From Opitutaceae bacterium (GTDB lineage Bacteria > Verrucomicrobiota > Verrucomicrobiia > Opitutales > Opitutaceae), in contig JADJZJ010000006.1 in the NCBI GenBank assembly GCA_016715765.1, forward strand, positions 93,630 through 157,629: a stretch of 64,000 nt of DNA. The letters run 5' to 3'. A model generated the notes under the pieces. The model made no database searches. It was given only the letters and a program-made list of their open reading frames with translations, and was not told the origin of the DNA. The number at the start of each line of letters is the position of its first letter. Within the stretch, counting starts at the first letter, position 1. The translations under genes and the position numbers were made by a program. Below are positions 50,394-58,535 of this stretch, piece after piece.

Positions 50394-51431
50394 TCAGGCC
50401 GGGAGGGGACGCACCGACGGGCGTTCCACCCAGCTGCCTTCAATCAGGGTGTAATGCGGATGCACCGGCAGGCCCTTTTCATTGCGGCTGATCATCGCGA
50501 CCACCGCATCCACGGCGCCCTCGCCGAGCAGGCGCATGCGCTCGTCGATGCCGGCCAGGTGTGCCGTCTTGCCGAAGAGGCTGATCAGCGCCACGCCCAT
50601 CTCGTCCGGCACGCCGTAGCCCAGTTCGCGGATGAACTGCAGCACCTCGAGCGGCATGGCGCTCAGGATCACGCCGTCAATCCGCTGGTCGCGCAGCCAC
50701 TTGCCCACCGCGGCCTTGGTGATCTGCGCCGAGGGCAGGAAGAGCGGGGCCACCCGCTCGTCATCCGGCAGCAGGCATTGCTCCGCCATGTAGGCCCCCA
50801 AGACGTGCCCGCGGCTGCGCTCGTAGATTTCCCGGGGCAGGACCAGGCCGACGCGGCGGTAGCCGTGCGCCCGCATCTGCCCCAGGCACAGGCGCATGTT
50901 GTGGGTGTGGTAGGTGCAGACGCGGTGGATGGTCAGGTTGGTGATCGAGAACCCGAGCGCGACCGGCGAGAAGTGCGGCCAGTCCAGGTCCGGCATCGGG
51001 CCGGGGGTGGGCAGGCGGGGGGACAGGATCACGCCCTGGATGCCCCGCGCCCGGAGGAGCCTGCTCATGCGCTCGCCCGTCATGCCCGGGGCGTTGATCT
51101 GGAAGGATTCCAGCTGGAAGTTGAGCGACAGCGCCTGGGCGGTGGCGGCCTCGACGACGGTCTGCTCCGTGATGTTGCTCGTGAGGGCGTCGGGGGCGTA
51201 GGTGACGACGTAGGCGATGACGCCGGCAAATTTCCGGGTGTTACGGTGGCGGTAGGCCGACAACGCGGAGAGCATGGCGTCGTGCGTGTAGCCCAGTTCG
51301 CGGGCGGCCGCCTGGACCTTGGCGGCCGTGGCGGGGATGACGCGCGGGTCGTTGCGCAGGGCGAGCCCCGCCGTGGTGAAATGCACGCCCGCCACCTTGG
51401 CAATGTCCCGAAGGGTGACGTGCTTGGCCAT
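50394..51431 (-). CDS. LacI-family transcriptional regulator (paralogue 5)
   Basis: A 345-residue regulator: HTH VTLRDIAKVAGVHFTTAGLA, in which the otherwise constant Val of the recognition helix (TTVGLA) is Ala, hinting at a different operator preference. Effector domain: RARGIQGVILSPRLPTPGPM, RVGLVLPREIYERSRGHVLG, AHLAGIDERMRLLGEGAVDA. It starts 22 bp after the purC stop and heads the three-gene lacI array, so the array may be transcribed from purC. Confidence 0.92.
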   Translation of the reverse strand: MAKHVTLRDIAKVAGVHFTTAGLALRNDPRVIPATAAKVQAAARELGYTHDAMLSALSAYRHRNTRKFAGVIAYVVTYAPDALTSNITEQTVVEAATAQALSLNFQLESFQINAPGMTGERMSRLLRARGIQGVILSPRLPTPGPMPDLDWPHFSPVALGFSITNLTIHRVCTYHTHNMRLCLGQMRAHGYRRVGLVLPREIYERSRGHVLGAYMAEQCLLPDDERVAPLFLPSAQITKAAVGKWLRDQRIDGVILSAMPLEVLQFIRELGYGVPDEMGVALISLFGKTAHLAGIDERMRLLGEGAVDAVVAMISRNEKGLPVHPHYTLIEGSWVERPSVRPLPA

Positions 51432-51453
51432 GGCGGATTGCGGCCGGGCCGCC

Positions 51454-52365
51454 TCAACCGATCAGGTTGCGCAGCGCCGCGAGGTATTTTTCCTGCGTGC
51501 GGGTGATGACCTCGGCGGGCAGGCGCGGGGCGGGCGGCGATTGGTTCCACTTGATGGCGACCAGGTGGTCGCGCACGAACTGCTTGTCGAAGCTCGGCGG
51601 CGAGCAGTCCGGCTTGTATTCGTCGGCGGGCCAGAAGCGGGAGGAGTCCGGCGTGAGCACCTCGTCGATGAGGAAGAGGTTGCCCGCGGCGTCGGTGCCG
51701 AATTCGAACTTCGTGTCGGCGAGGATCATGCCCGCCGCCCGGGCGCGGTCATGGCCGAAGGTGTAGAGGGCGAGGCTCAGGGACTTCACCTGCTCGTAGA
51801 GCGCGGCGCCGATGGTCGCGGCGCCCTGGGCGTCGTTGATGGGCTCGTCGTGCTGGCCCTTCGGGGCCTTCGTCGTGGGCGTGAAGATGGGGGTGGGCAG
51901 CTTGTCGGCCTGGCGGAGGCCGGCGGGCAGGCGGATGCCGCAGACTTCGCCGGACTTCCTGTAGGAGCTCCAGCCGCTGCCGATGAGGTAGCCGCGGGCG
52001 ACGCATTCGATCGTGAGCGGCTTCAGCTTGCGGACGATCATGCTGCGGAGCTGGAGGTCGGGGTCGTTGATGCCGCGGCGGGCGAACTCGCCGGCCTGGT
52101 CGGGCAGCAGGTGGTTTTGGATGAGTTTTTCCGACTGGGCGAACCACCACAGGCTCATCTGCGTGAGGATGATGCCCTTGCCCGGGATGCCGTCGGGCAG
52201 GATCACATCGAAGGCGGAGAGCCGGTCACTGGCGACGAGCAGCAGGGCGTCACCGAGATCGTAGATTTCGCGGACCTTGCCGGAGGCGAGGTGCGGGAAC
52301 GGCAGTCCGGCAAAGGTGGTGCGGGCGGTGGCGGGCAGGGCGGCGGCGATGGCGGGGAAGTTCAT
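51454..52365 (-). CDS. purC: Phosphoribosylaminoimidazole-succinocarboxamide synthase (SAICAR synthetase)
   Basis: PurC joins aspartate to CAIR with ATP in de novo purine synthesis. The 303-residue product has the family landmarks GKVREIYDLGDALLLVASDR, LSAFDVILPDGIPGKG, CVARGYLIGSGWSSY, FTPTTKAPKGQHDEPI and LADTKFEFGTD...LIDEVLTPDSSRFW. Length fits the longer (about 300-residue) bacterial/yeast-type enzymes rather than the 237-residue E. coli form. ATG 52365 gives MNFPAIAAALPATARTTFAG; upstream open frame to 52431 is not needed. It is the only clear housekeeping gene between the GH78 gene and the lacI array. Confidence 0.94.
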   Translation of the reverse strand: MNFPAIAAALPATARTTFAGLPFPHLASGKVREIYDLGDALLLVASDRLSAFDVILPDGIPGKGIILTQMSLWWFAQSEKLIQNHLLPDQAGEFARRGINDPDLQLRSMIVRKLKPLTIECVARGYLIGSGWSSYRKSGEVCGIRLPAGLRQADKLPTPIFTPTTKAPKGQHDEPINDAQGAATIGAALYEQVKSLSLALYTFGHDRARAAGMILADTKFEFGTDAAGNLFLIDEVLTPDSSRFWPADEYKPDCSPPSFDKQFVRDHLVAIKWNQSPPAPRLPAEVITRTQEKYLAALRNLIG

Positions 52366-52452
52366 GCGGGTTGGATATGCAGGGAAAGGTGTGGCGGGGA
52401 GAAGCTTTTTTTGGGGGGAACCGCGGATCAAGAGTGGGAGGGCTCCAAAAAA

Positions 52453-52723
52453 TCTTTCTCTTTCCTCTTTCTCTTTATCTTTCTCCCCGTTTGGGAGACC
52501 CCCGGGGGAGGAGTTGATATCGTACTCGTTCTCTTTCTCGTACTCGTTCTCGGGATTGGAATTGGGTTTGGCAAAGCGTTGCGAGATCGAGAACGAGAAC
52601 GAGTACGAGAAAGAGTACGATTTTTAGAAGGCCCCCCAGCCCTGGGAGCGCGGACCGCCGGCCCGCATCCGGTGGTCGAACCGGCCTTGACTAAAGAGAA
52701 AGATAAAGAGGAAAGAGAAAGAT
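52453..52723. repeat. Large nested purine/pyrimidine palindrome
   Basis: Outer arms: a pyrimidine tract TCTTTCTCTTTCCTCTTTCT (from 52453) against the purine tract AAAGAGAAAGATAAAGAGGA (52693-52723). Inner arms: ATCGTACTCGTTCTCTTTCT (52519-52552) against CGAGAACGAGAACGAGTACG (52588-52621), ending GTACGAT. It occupies nearly the whole 372-bp gap 52366-52737 between purC and the GH78 gene. Related purine tracts occur at 44718. No gene is credible here; the open frames over it are low-complexity. Confidence 0.85.
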
Positions 52724-52737
52724 CGGAATCCCACCGG

Positions 52738-55161
52738 TCAGGTGAAAGCTGCCCGGACCACCTTGATCCCCGGCGGGACCTGGTAGTCGAGCCTTGGAAC
52801 CCCGTTGTCCATTCGCCAGGCTACGCGAATGTCGCCGTGCGGGGTCGGGACGGAGCCTTCCGCCCAGTCGAGACCGGCGCGTTGCGGGACGATCTCGATT
52901 TCCTTCCACCCCGGCGCCACGGGCCGGATGCCCAGGACGTAGGCGGGCAATTGCACCACGGCGCCCGCGCCCCAGCCGTGGCAGTAGCTGATGTCGTAGT
53001 CGTTGCCAAAGTGCTCGCAGTACGTGCCCTGCCGCGCGATCGGCAGCCAGTTGGCCTTGAGATAGTCGAGCGCCTCGCGGGCCAGGCCGTGTTCAAACAA
53101 CACCTGCACCAGCAGGTATCCCGAGCCCGGCGTACCGATCCGCACCAGGCCGCCCGTCTGGCATTTGAACCCCGGCTTCAGCCGGTAATTGCAGGCCGTG
53201 AACGGCAGCAGCCGCGATTCGTCCATGATCCGCGCCAGCAGCGCGCGGGCTTCCGTCGCCGGCACGAGTCCGGCCCAGATGGCCATCACGCTGGCGAGCT
53301 GGCTGCGCACGGCGCTCGGTTTTCCGTCGTACAATGCATCAACGAAGAGTTTCTCGTCGGCCGACCAGAACGCCCGGTGGTAGGCGGTGGCGAGGGTGGC
53401 GGCCTTTTCCTCCAATCGCCGGGCCGTGTCCTCCTCGCCCAGGGCCCGCGCCAGCCTGGCCGTGTCGCGGTGGGCGCGGATGTAGATCGCGTTGTTGCAG
53501 GAGGAGACCCCGCCGAAATCCATCGCCGACCAGTCCAGGAACGTGCCCCAGCCGGGCCATTTTTCATTGAGCAGGCCCTCGGGAGTCGTGAATTGCGCGA
53601 CCACCTCGAGCTGCTTCATCAGCGTCGGGAAAAGCGCGGCGCAGGTCTTCAGGTCGCCGCTGTAGTGGTGGTAGTCCGCGACCGAGAGCAGGTAGTACAG
53701 CGTGTAGCTCACCAGCATCGGATCGTAGTCGCAGGGCACGAAGCCCTTGATCGCCCCCGCCACGGCGCCCTCCCGGGCGGGATTCTGGGCAAACAGGTAC
53801 AGGCAGCGCCGCCACAGCGCGGTGTCGCCGAAGCCATAGACGCTGCAATGCGCCTCGACCGCCATGTCCATCCACAGCACCCGCTCGCGCGTCGGGCAGT
53901 CCACGAACGTGTCGAGCATGCACAGCCGCGTCGTCGTGAGGCCGACCTGGTAGAGGTGTTCGAACGCCGGATCGGAGCTGCGAAACGTTCCCGTCCGGGG
54001 AACGGGATAGGTGCGCTCGGCCACCGCCACCCCTGTGAGTGTCAGGCCGCCGTGGCCGGTCGCGACGTCGATCATCAGGTAACGGAAACCGCGGCCGCCG
54101 AAGATCGTCAGCTCGCGCTGGTCCGCGCGCAGGTAGGCGCGATCCGCGGCGTGCACGTACAGCCGCCGCGGGTTGGGCAGGCCGTTGGCGTCGAGGATTT
54201 CGTCGTGACCGATGTCCACCTTCTGCCCGGCCTTCGCACCGGCGAATTCCAGCCGGATGTGGCCCGTCACCATGCGCCCGAAATCAATCACTGCGAATTC
54301 GCCCACGGTGCCGGCTGCGAGTGTGAGCGGGAAGGCGAGGGGTGGGGCGGAGGTTTCCTTCTGGCGGAGGCGTGCGGCCATTTCCACCGCGACCGTGAGG
54401 TCCTTTTCCGTTTCGGGGATGGGGCCGGGTTGATAGCTCCCGCGGGTCGGGATGCTGGCGGCGGGGATGAACGTCGTCGCGAGCGCGGGGATGTCGCGCG
54501 GGATCAGCCGCGTCCAGGGCGGGTTGCCCGCCGCGGTGATGACCTCCGCGTTCTGCCAGGCGGAATCGTCGAACTCCGTCGTCGTCCAGCCTGCCGGGAT
54601 CTGCGCGTGGTCGCAGACCTCGTAGAAGCCGAAGTGCGACATCATGCACGGCAGCCATTGCTGGTAGGCCGTCGCCCGGAGGGTTTTCCAGCTCGCATCC
54701 GAGAGCACCGGATCGCTTTCGGCGCCGGTCATTTCCACCCACAGGCCCGGCCGCGAGCGCATGGCCGTCGCGCATTGCTGGCCGAGATGGTGCACCAGGA
54801 TTGCCAGCACGTGGCGACCGGAGCCGACCTTTAGCCGGTGCGTGTCGAAGGTCTTGTAGGAGATCTCGGCCGGGGCCGTGCCGCGTTCGACCAGCGCGCC
54901 GTCGAGATGCAGTTCGTAAGTGGTGTCGGCCGCGATGTGCAGGGTCAGTTCGCCCGCCGCCGTGAAGGTCCGGCGGAAATACGCGTAGCAGTTGCGCCAA
55001 TCCCGCCCGGCCGGGTCCGGCAGCCAGATCCAGCGCCCCTTGACGTCCGTTTTTGGCGGCAACGGGCAGAGCAGGTTCCCCGAGGCGAGGTCCGCCGCGC
55101 TGAAGCCCGCGCGTTGCAGGACATTGCGAATGGAAGCGTCGGTCGGCGGCTGCGGCGTCAT
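52738..55161 (-). CDS. Alpha-L-rhamnosidase, GH78 family
   Basis: An 807-residue enzyme that would release terminal L-rhamnose. The N-terminal sandwich domains (about 1-270) include RWIWLPDPAGRDWRNCYAYF and the D-type binding module. A middle domain precedes the (alpha/alpha)6 barrel, which opens with FVDCPTRERVLWMDMAVEAH, the GH78 acid region (usually DCPQRDERLGWTGD), and continues with NEKWPGWGTFLDWSAMDFGG and CNYRLKPGFKCQTGG. The C-terminal sandwich ends VPTPHGDIRVAW. No signal peptide, so it is probably cytoplasmic and acts on imported oligosaccharides. ATG 55161 is chosen; the frame is open to 55224. Confidence 0.88.
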   Translation of the reverse strand: MTPQPPTDASIRNVLQRAGFSAADLASGNLLCPLPPKTDVKGRWIWLPDPAGRDWRNCYAYFRRTFTAAGELTLHIAADTTYELHLDGALVERGTAPAEISYKTFDTHRLKVGSGRHVLAILVHHLGQQCATAMRSRPGLWVEMTGAESDPVLSDASWKTLRATAYQQWLPCMMSHFGFYEVCDHAQIPAGWTTTEFDDSAWQNAEVITAAGNPPWTRLIPRDIPALATTFIPAASIPTRGSYQPGPIPETEKDLTVAVEMAARLRQKETSAPPLAFPLTLAAGTVGEFAVIDFGRMVTGHIRLEFAGAKAGQKVDIGHDEILDANGLPNPRRLYVHAADRAYLRADQRELTIFGGRGFRYLMIDVATGHGGLTLTGVAVAERTYPVPRTGTFRSSDPAFEHLYQVGLTTTRLCMLDTFVDCPTRERVLWMDMAVEAHCSVYGFGDTALWRRCLYLFAQNPAREGAVAGAIKGFVPCDYDPMLVSYTLYYLLSVADYHHYSGDLKTCAALFPTLMKQLEVVAQFTTPEGLLNEKWPGWGTFLDWSAMDFGGVSSCNNAIYIRAHRDTARLARALGEEDTARRLEEKAATLATAYHRAFWSADEKLFVDALYDGKPSAVRSQLASVMAIWAGLVPATEARALLARIMDESRLLPFTACNYRLKPGFKCQTGGLVRIGTPGSGYLLVQVLFEHGLAREALDYLKANWLPIARQGTYCEHFGNDYDISYCHGWGAGAVVQLPAYVLGIRPVAPGWKEIEIVPQRAGLDWAEGSVPTPHGDIRVAWRMDNGVPRLDYQVPPGIKVVRAAFT

Positions 55162-55246
55162 GTAAGAGGGACGAGCGCAACCGAAAACCGGGTGATGGGC
55201 AATGCCTGGCACCGCGGCATCCAAGAGTCCCCGGAACGTTCAAATG

Positions 55247-55312
55247 CCGATTCGGCAGGTCAGCGAGCTTACTCGCGCCTAACGCGCCCGCAAGCGGGCT
55301 GCCTACCGCTGA
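55247..55312. repeat. Degenerate type D-like repeat
   Basis: CGGCAGGTCAGCGAGCTTAC on the left and CGCAAGCGGGCTGCCTACCG on the right form an imperfect inverted repeat 86 bp upstream of the GH78 start. Confidence 0.5.
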
Positions 55313-55392
55313 AGCCTCGGGCCTGATTGGGATTTTAGTGCGTAATCAATTATCCAGCAGGCTAAAATGAAACTTATCATCGACTTTATCAT

Positions 55393-55406
55393 GCTAAGCG
55401 CTTAGC
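55393..55406 (+). promoter_or_regulatory. Palindromic operator candidate before mntA/hepT
   Basis: GCTAAGCGCTTAGC is a perfect 14-bp palindrome ending 8 bp before the MntA start, inside an A/T-rich stretch (55330-55400) that probably holds the promoter. Toxin-antitoxin operons commonly have such autoregulatory sites. Confidence 0.5.
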
Positions 55407-55414
55407 TTCGAGGC

Positions 55415-55852
55415 ATGAATCACGCAACCTTCAGTCGCAAGGGCGGCAGAGTCCGGTCAGCGGCGAAGACCGCCGCGAATCGGGCCAAGGCTGTGGCATT
55501 TTGGAACGCGGTGCGCAGCGGCGAGAAACCGGTGCCGCGTCGTTTGCGCACGCCACCGGCCCCGGAGGCTGTCGGCACGCTGTTGGCCGACTATTGCCGT
55601 CAGGCGGGTATTACGCGCTTGGAAGCCTTTGGGTCGACTGCGCGGGGCGAGGCCAGGCTCGGCAGTGATGTCGATTTGCTGGCGACCTTCGCCGGCAACC
55701 CCGGTCTTCGCTTCTTCACCATGGCGGACGAAATGGCCGCAATCCTTGGCGTGCCGGTGCACTTGTTGACGCGCGAATCGGTGGAGCAGATGACCAACCC
55801 ATATCGGCGCCAGTCGATCCTCGCTGATGCCCGGGTGATCTATCATGGGTAA
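55415..55852 (+). CDS. mntA: MntA-type nucleotidyltransferase antitoxin
   Basis: The 145-residue product has the minimal nucleotidyltransferase signature GSX10DXD: GSTARGEARLGSDVDLL, with Gly73-Ser74 and Asp85/Asp87. In studied pairs, MntA adds AMP units to a tyrosine of the HEPN toxin HepT and thereby silences it. An N-terminal extension of about 55 basic residues (SAAKTAANRAKAVAFWNAVR) is absent from minimal MntA proteins and may bind DNA. It overlaps hepT by 8 nt. The usual order is hepT first; here the antitoxin comes first. Confidence 0.85.
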   Translation: MNHATFSRKGGRVRSAAKTAANRAKAVAFWNAVRSGEKPVPRRLRTPPAPEAVGTLLADYCRQAGITRLEAFGSTARGEARLGSDVDLLATFAGNPGLRFFTMADEMAAILGVPVHLLTRESVEQMTNPYRRQSILADARVIYHG

Positions 55853-56210
55853 TCCCGCGCCCAAATCGCAGGACACCTACCTGCATGACATGCTGGAAGC
55901 CGCGCGGCTTATTCATGCCTACATGGCCGGGGTTGCCTTCGAGGATTTCTGGCACAACAGCGAAAAGCGTGATGCGGTGGCGCTGCGAATTTCCGTGCTG
56001 GGCGAATCTGCGGGCAAAATCGATAGGGCGACCGAGGTGGCGCTACCCGCGATTCCGTTCAAGAGCCTCCGGGGCATGCGCAATCGCATCGCCCATGACT
56101 ACGGGGCGGTGGACTTCAAGATCGTGTGGGCCGTCACGCAGGATGAAATCGACCCGCTGATCGCTGCGCTGGAAGAGTATTTCAAGGGGCGGCCAACGCC
56201 AAAGGCCTGA
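55845..56210 (+). CDS. hepT: HepT-type HEPN RNase toxin
   Basis: A 121-residue HEPN-domain protein with the toxin motif RX4HXY: Arg79-Asn-Arg-Ile-Ala-His84-Asp-Tyr86 in MRNRIAHDYG. In the family, Arg and His make the metal-independent RNase site, and the Tyr is the residue AMPylated by MntA. All three key residues are present, so the toxin looks intact. Codon overlap with mntA indicates coupled translation. Confidence 0.88.
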   Translation: MGNPAPKSQDTYLHDMLEAARLIHAYMAGVAFEDFWHNSEKRDAVALRISVLGESAGKIDRATEVALPAIPFKSLRGMRNRIAHDYGAVDFKIVWAVTQDEIDPLIAALEEYFKGRPTPKA

Positions 56211-56371
56211 GGAGGCTCTGAAAACGGCTTCGGAAAGCTGTCGTAACATATCGGAAGCCGCTAAGGACGAGGCCATTCAGGCCACTTTCACACCATTCGA
56301 AATCCCAAGCTGGCTTGCCGAAGCACGCTCACACTGACCTTCGCTTTCTTGGGTGCAGTTCGGGGTTGCAT

Positions 56372-56405
56372 GATGTTACTATATGTAAACACTTAAATAT
56401 AAGTG
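56372..56405 (+). promoter_or_regulatory. A/T-rich promoter/operator of the abiE operon
   Basis: GTTAC-TATAT-GTAAAC and CACTTA-AATA-TAAGTG (56390-56405) are two consecutive inverted repeats. The second overlaps the GTG start, suiting autorepression by AbiEi, which in studied systems binds inverted repeats upstream of its operon. Confidence 0.45.
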
Positions 56406-57023
56406 AAAGCAAAGCGTAACACTCCAAGCACCCGCATCGCCGCCGCCATCGAGGCGGCGCGCAGTCTGGGTGTTTTCCGCGCACGGGAATTTGTCGGCCG
56501 TGGTTTCTCCCGCGAATACCTCCGCCGGCTGGGCGTGCGGGGCGAGGTCACACAGCTCAGCCGCGGGCTCTACCGCTACCGAAAGTTTGAAGCTGGAGAA
56601 TACCAAACCCTGGTCGAGGCGGCCAAGCGCATCCCGGACGGCGTGGTCTGTCTCCTTTCCTCGCTCGTCTTCCATCGCCTCGGCACGCAAGCCCCGCATG
56701 CGGTCTGGCTTGCGCTGCCGCGCGGTCACCGGCGGCCGAGCGCTGCCGATCTTCCGGTCAGGCTGCACGTGTATTCCAAGGTAAGCCATGCGGCCGGGAT
56801 CGAGGAGCACGGTCTGCCCGGCGGGACGGTGCGGGTGTATTCCCCGGCGAAGACGGTAGCGGATTGTTTCAAGTTCCGGAGCAAAGTCGGCATCGATGTC
56901 TGCGTCGAGGCGCTGTCCGACTGCCTCCGCCAGCGGCGCGCCACCCTCCCGGAAATCGAACGCCACGCAAAAATCTGCCGCGTGAGCCGGGTGATGCGTC
57001 CCTACCTGGAGGCCATGCAATGA
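56403..57023 (+). CDS. abiEi: AbiEi-type antitoxin / transcriptional regulator (type IV toxin-antitoxin)
   Basis: The 206-residue product has an N-terminal winged HTH typical of AbiEi (ARSLGVFRAREFVGRGFSRE, YLRRLGVRGEVTQLSRGLYR) and the AbiEi C-terminal domain (TLVEAAKRIPDGVVCLLSSL, YSPAKTVADCFKFRSKVG). AbiEi represses the operon and prevents AbiEii toxicity without direct contact. The start is GTG, since a TAA stands immediately upstream in frame. It overlaps abiEii in an ATGA (57020-57023). Confidence 0.87.
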   Translation: MKAKRNTPSTRIAAAIEAARSLGVFRAREFVGRGFSREYLRRLGVRGEVTQLSRGLYRYRKFEAGEYQTLVEAAKRIPDGVVCLLSSLVFHRLGTQAPHAVWLALPRGHRRPSAADLPVRLHVYSKVSHAAGIEEHGLPGGTVRVYSPAKTVADCFKFRSKVGIDVCVEALSDCLRQRRATLPEIERHAKICRVSRVMRPYLEAMQ

Positions 57024-57931
57024 GTTCCCCGAACCCCAGGAATCTGCCGGCTTCGGTCCAGCAGCGGCTCATCAACCTGGCCCGTGCGCAGCGCAAGGAT
57101 GCCAACCTGCTCATGACGCGCTTCGCGCTGGAACGGTACCTCTACCGGCTCAGCCGTTCCCCGTACGCCGACGCCTTCGTGCTCAAGGGGGCGGCACTGT
57201 TCGTCGTCTGGGCCGGGTCCGACGCCCGGCCTACGCGGGACGTGGACCTGCTGGCCCGGGTCGAGGCTGATCTTGCCACCGTGCGCCGCACCGTGGCGGC
57301 CATCTGCAGAACGGAGGTCGAACCTGACGGCCTCAACTTCCAGCCGGAGGCGATGCAGGTTGAGGCCATCCAAGCCCTCCGTCAGTTCGGCGGCTTCCGA
57401 GTCATCGTGCCGGTTCTGCTCGGCCGGACCCGGCTCCAGGTGCAGATCGACCTTGGCTTTGGCGATGCCGTGACCCCGGCGCCGCAGCACCTCACCTATC
57501 CGACGCTGCTGGATTTTCCCGCACCGCAGCTCGCCGCCTATCATATGGAAACGGTCATCGCCGAAAAGCTCGAGGCCATGATCAAGCTGGGTACGCTGAA
57601 TACCCGGACGAAGGATTATTACGACCTGCTGATACTTTCGCGCGCATTCCCCTTCAACGGCCAGGAGCTCACCTCCTCAATTCTTGTGACCTTCAGCACC
57701 CGTGAAACTGCCATCCCTCCGGGCGTGCCCGAGGGCCTGTCGGAAGCGTTCGCCAACGACGCCGGCGCCCGTAGCCGCTGGAGTGCATTTCTGCGCCGCA
57801 ACGATCTTCCCGCTGATCACGACTGGCCTGAAGTGGTCCGCGCCCTACGCGACTTCCTCCTGCCACCGTTCCGCACCATCGGGGGCGAGTTTCAGAGGAC
57901 ATGGCCAGCCGGCGGGCCTTGGCAGGACTAG
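57020..57931 (+). CDS. abiEii: AbiEii-type nucleotidyltransferase toxin
   Basis: A 303-residue nucleotidyltransferase-like protein of the AbiEii/MenT family, which blocks growth (for example by modifying tRNA 3' ends) when phage infection or loss of AbiEi frees it. The active-site pattern is present: FVLKGAALFVVW (Lys56) and RPTRDVDLLA (Asp74, Asp76), with a later EKLEAMIKLGTLNTRTKDYYDL block that carries the conserved Lys/Asp. Length matches the family (about 280-310). Beyond it, 57932-58144 contains no recognisable feature. Confidence 0.87.
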   Translation: MSSPNPRNLPASVQQRLINLARAQRKDANLLMTRFALERYLYRLSRSPYADAFVLKGAALFVVWAGSDARPTRDVDLLARVEADLATVRRTVAAICRTEVEPDGLNFQPEAMQVEAIQALRQFGGFRVIVPVLLGRTRLQVQIDLGFGDAVTPAPQHLTYPTLLDFPAPQLAAYHMETVIAEKLEAMIKLGTLNTRTKDYYDLLILSRAFPFNGQELTSSILVTFSTRETAIPPGVPEGLSEAFANDAGARSRWSAFLRRNDLPADHDWPEVVRALRDFLLPPFRTIGGEFQRTWPAGGPWQD

Positions 57932-58144
57932 CACCCGATAGCGGAGCCACCCGCTGTGGAAGAACGTTTCACGATTTCACGGGGACAATGCGGCATGTGA
58001 CCCCAATTGCCCTGTTGAGTCACCCCTGTTGGAAGGGAAAGGCGAAGATCCGTGAAACGCCTTTTTGACGCAGGTCGTTCGTGGAAAACAGGAAACCAAA
58101 ACGTTTCACGTTTTCGGCTCCGATTTCGGATTCGTTCAAACCGC

Positions 58145-58221
58145 TGGCGTCCCCACGGGGATTCGAACCCCGGTTCTCACCGTGAAAGGGTGGTGTCCTA
58201 ACCGGGCTAGACGATGGGGAC
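58145..58221 (-). tRNA. tRNA-Glu (anticodon TTC), CCA encoded
   Basis: On the minus strand GTCCCCATCGTCTAGCCCGG begins the gene; acceptor stem GTCCCCA/TGGGGAC, D-arm with TAGCCCGGTTAGGACA, anticodon loop CTTTCAC with TTC at its centre, and T-arm GGGGTTCGAATCCCC. Discriminator G is followed by templated CCA (58145-58147). The defence genes lie on its 3' side, the common side for island insertion, but no duplicated tRNA end was found. Confidence 0.95.
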
Positions 58222-58535
58222 TAACCGCGGAGCCGGGCAAGGTAGGTCGCGCACCGCACCGCGCAAGGCAAAACTGTCCGATGCGCGGGAGATTACACTC
58301 CCCGTTGGATCAAGCCGCTGCGACGTAACCTGTAGGCTGTCTGCCGTCGCGCGTTGTTTGGCTCCTTCTCCCCACCTCCGGCAAGGCTTCGGGGGGCGCG
58401 ACCGCCATCGCTTCCTGGCGATCCAACCCGACCGAAGCCCCGTGCTGCGTCACGATCCGGGCGGGAGGCGCGCTGGTCGTTACCGCCCTTTCCAGATTGT
58501 AATGACGCCGGTTGAAACCAATTTCGAGACCCTGC
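58222..58535. other. Gene-free stretch upstream of tRNA-Glu and the dehydrogenase
   Basis: 314 bp that should contain the promoters of the leftward tRNA gene and the rightward dehydrogenase gene. No repeat of the families described here and no convincing open frame were seen; an in-frame TTG at 58512 could extend the dehydrogenase by eight residues. Confidence 0.5.

Noticed and set aside
52277..52627. 116-codon frame with Ser/Phe- and Glu/Asn-rich repeats
   Set aside because: The repetitive peptide is a direct translation of the inverted repeat arms; there is no start context.
51319..54834. Plus-strand open frame of 1171 codons across purC and the rhamnosidase gene
   Set aside because: It is antisense to two well supported genes and crosses the nested palindrome, giving low-complexity peptide.
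55162..58144. Integrative element with attachment sites at tRNA-Glu
   Set aside because: No integrase gene was found and no second copy of the tRNA 3' end could be seen, so an att-flanked element is not claimed.
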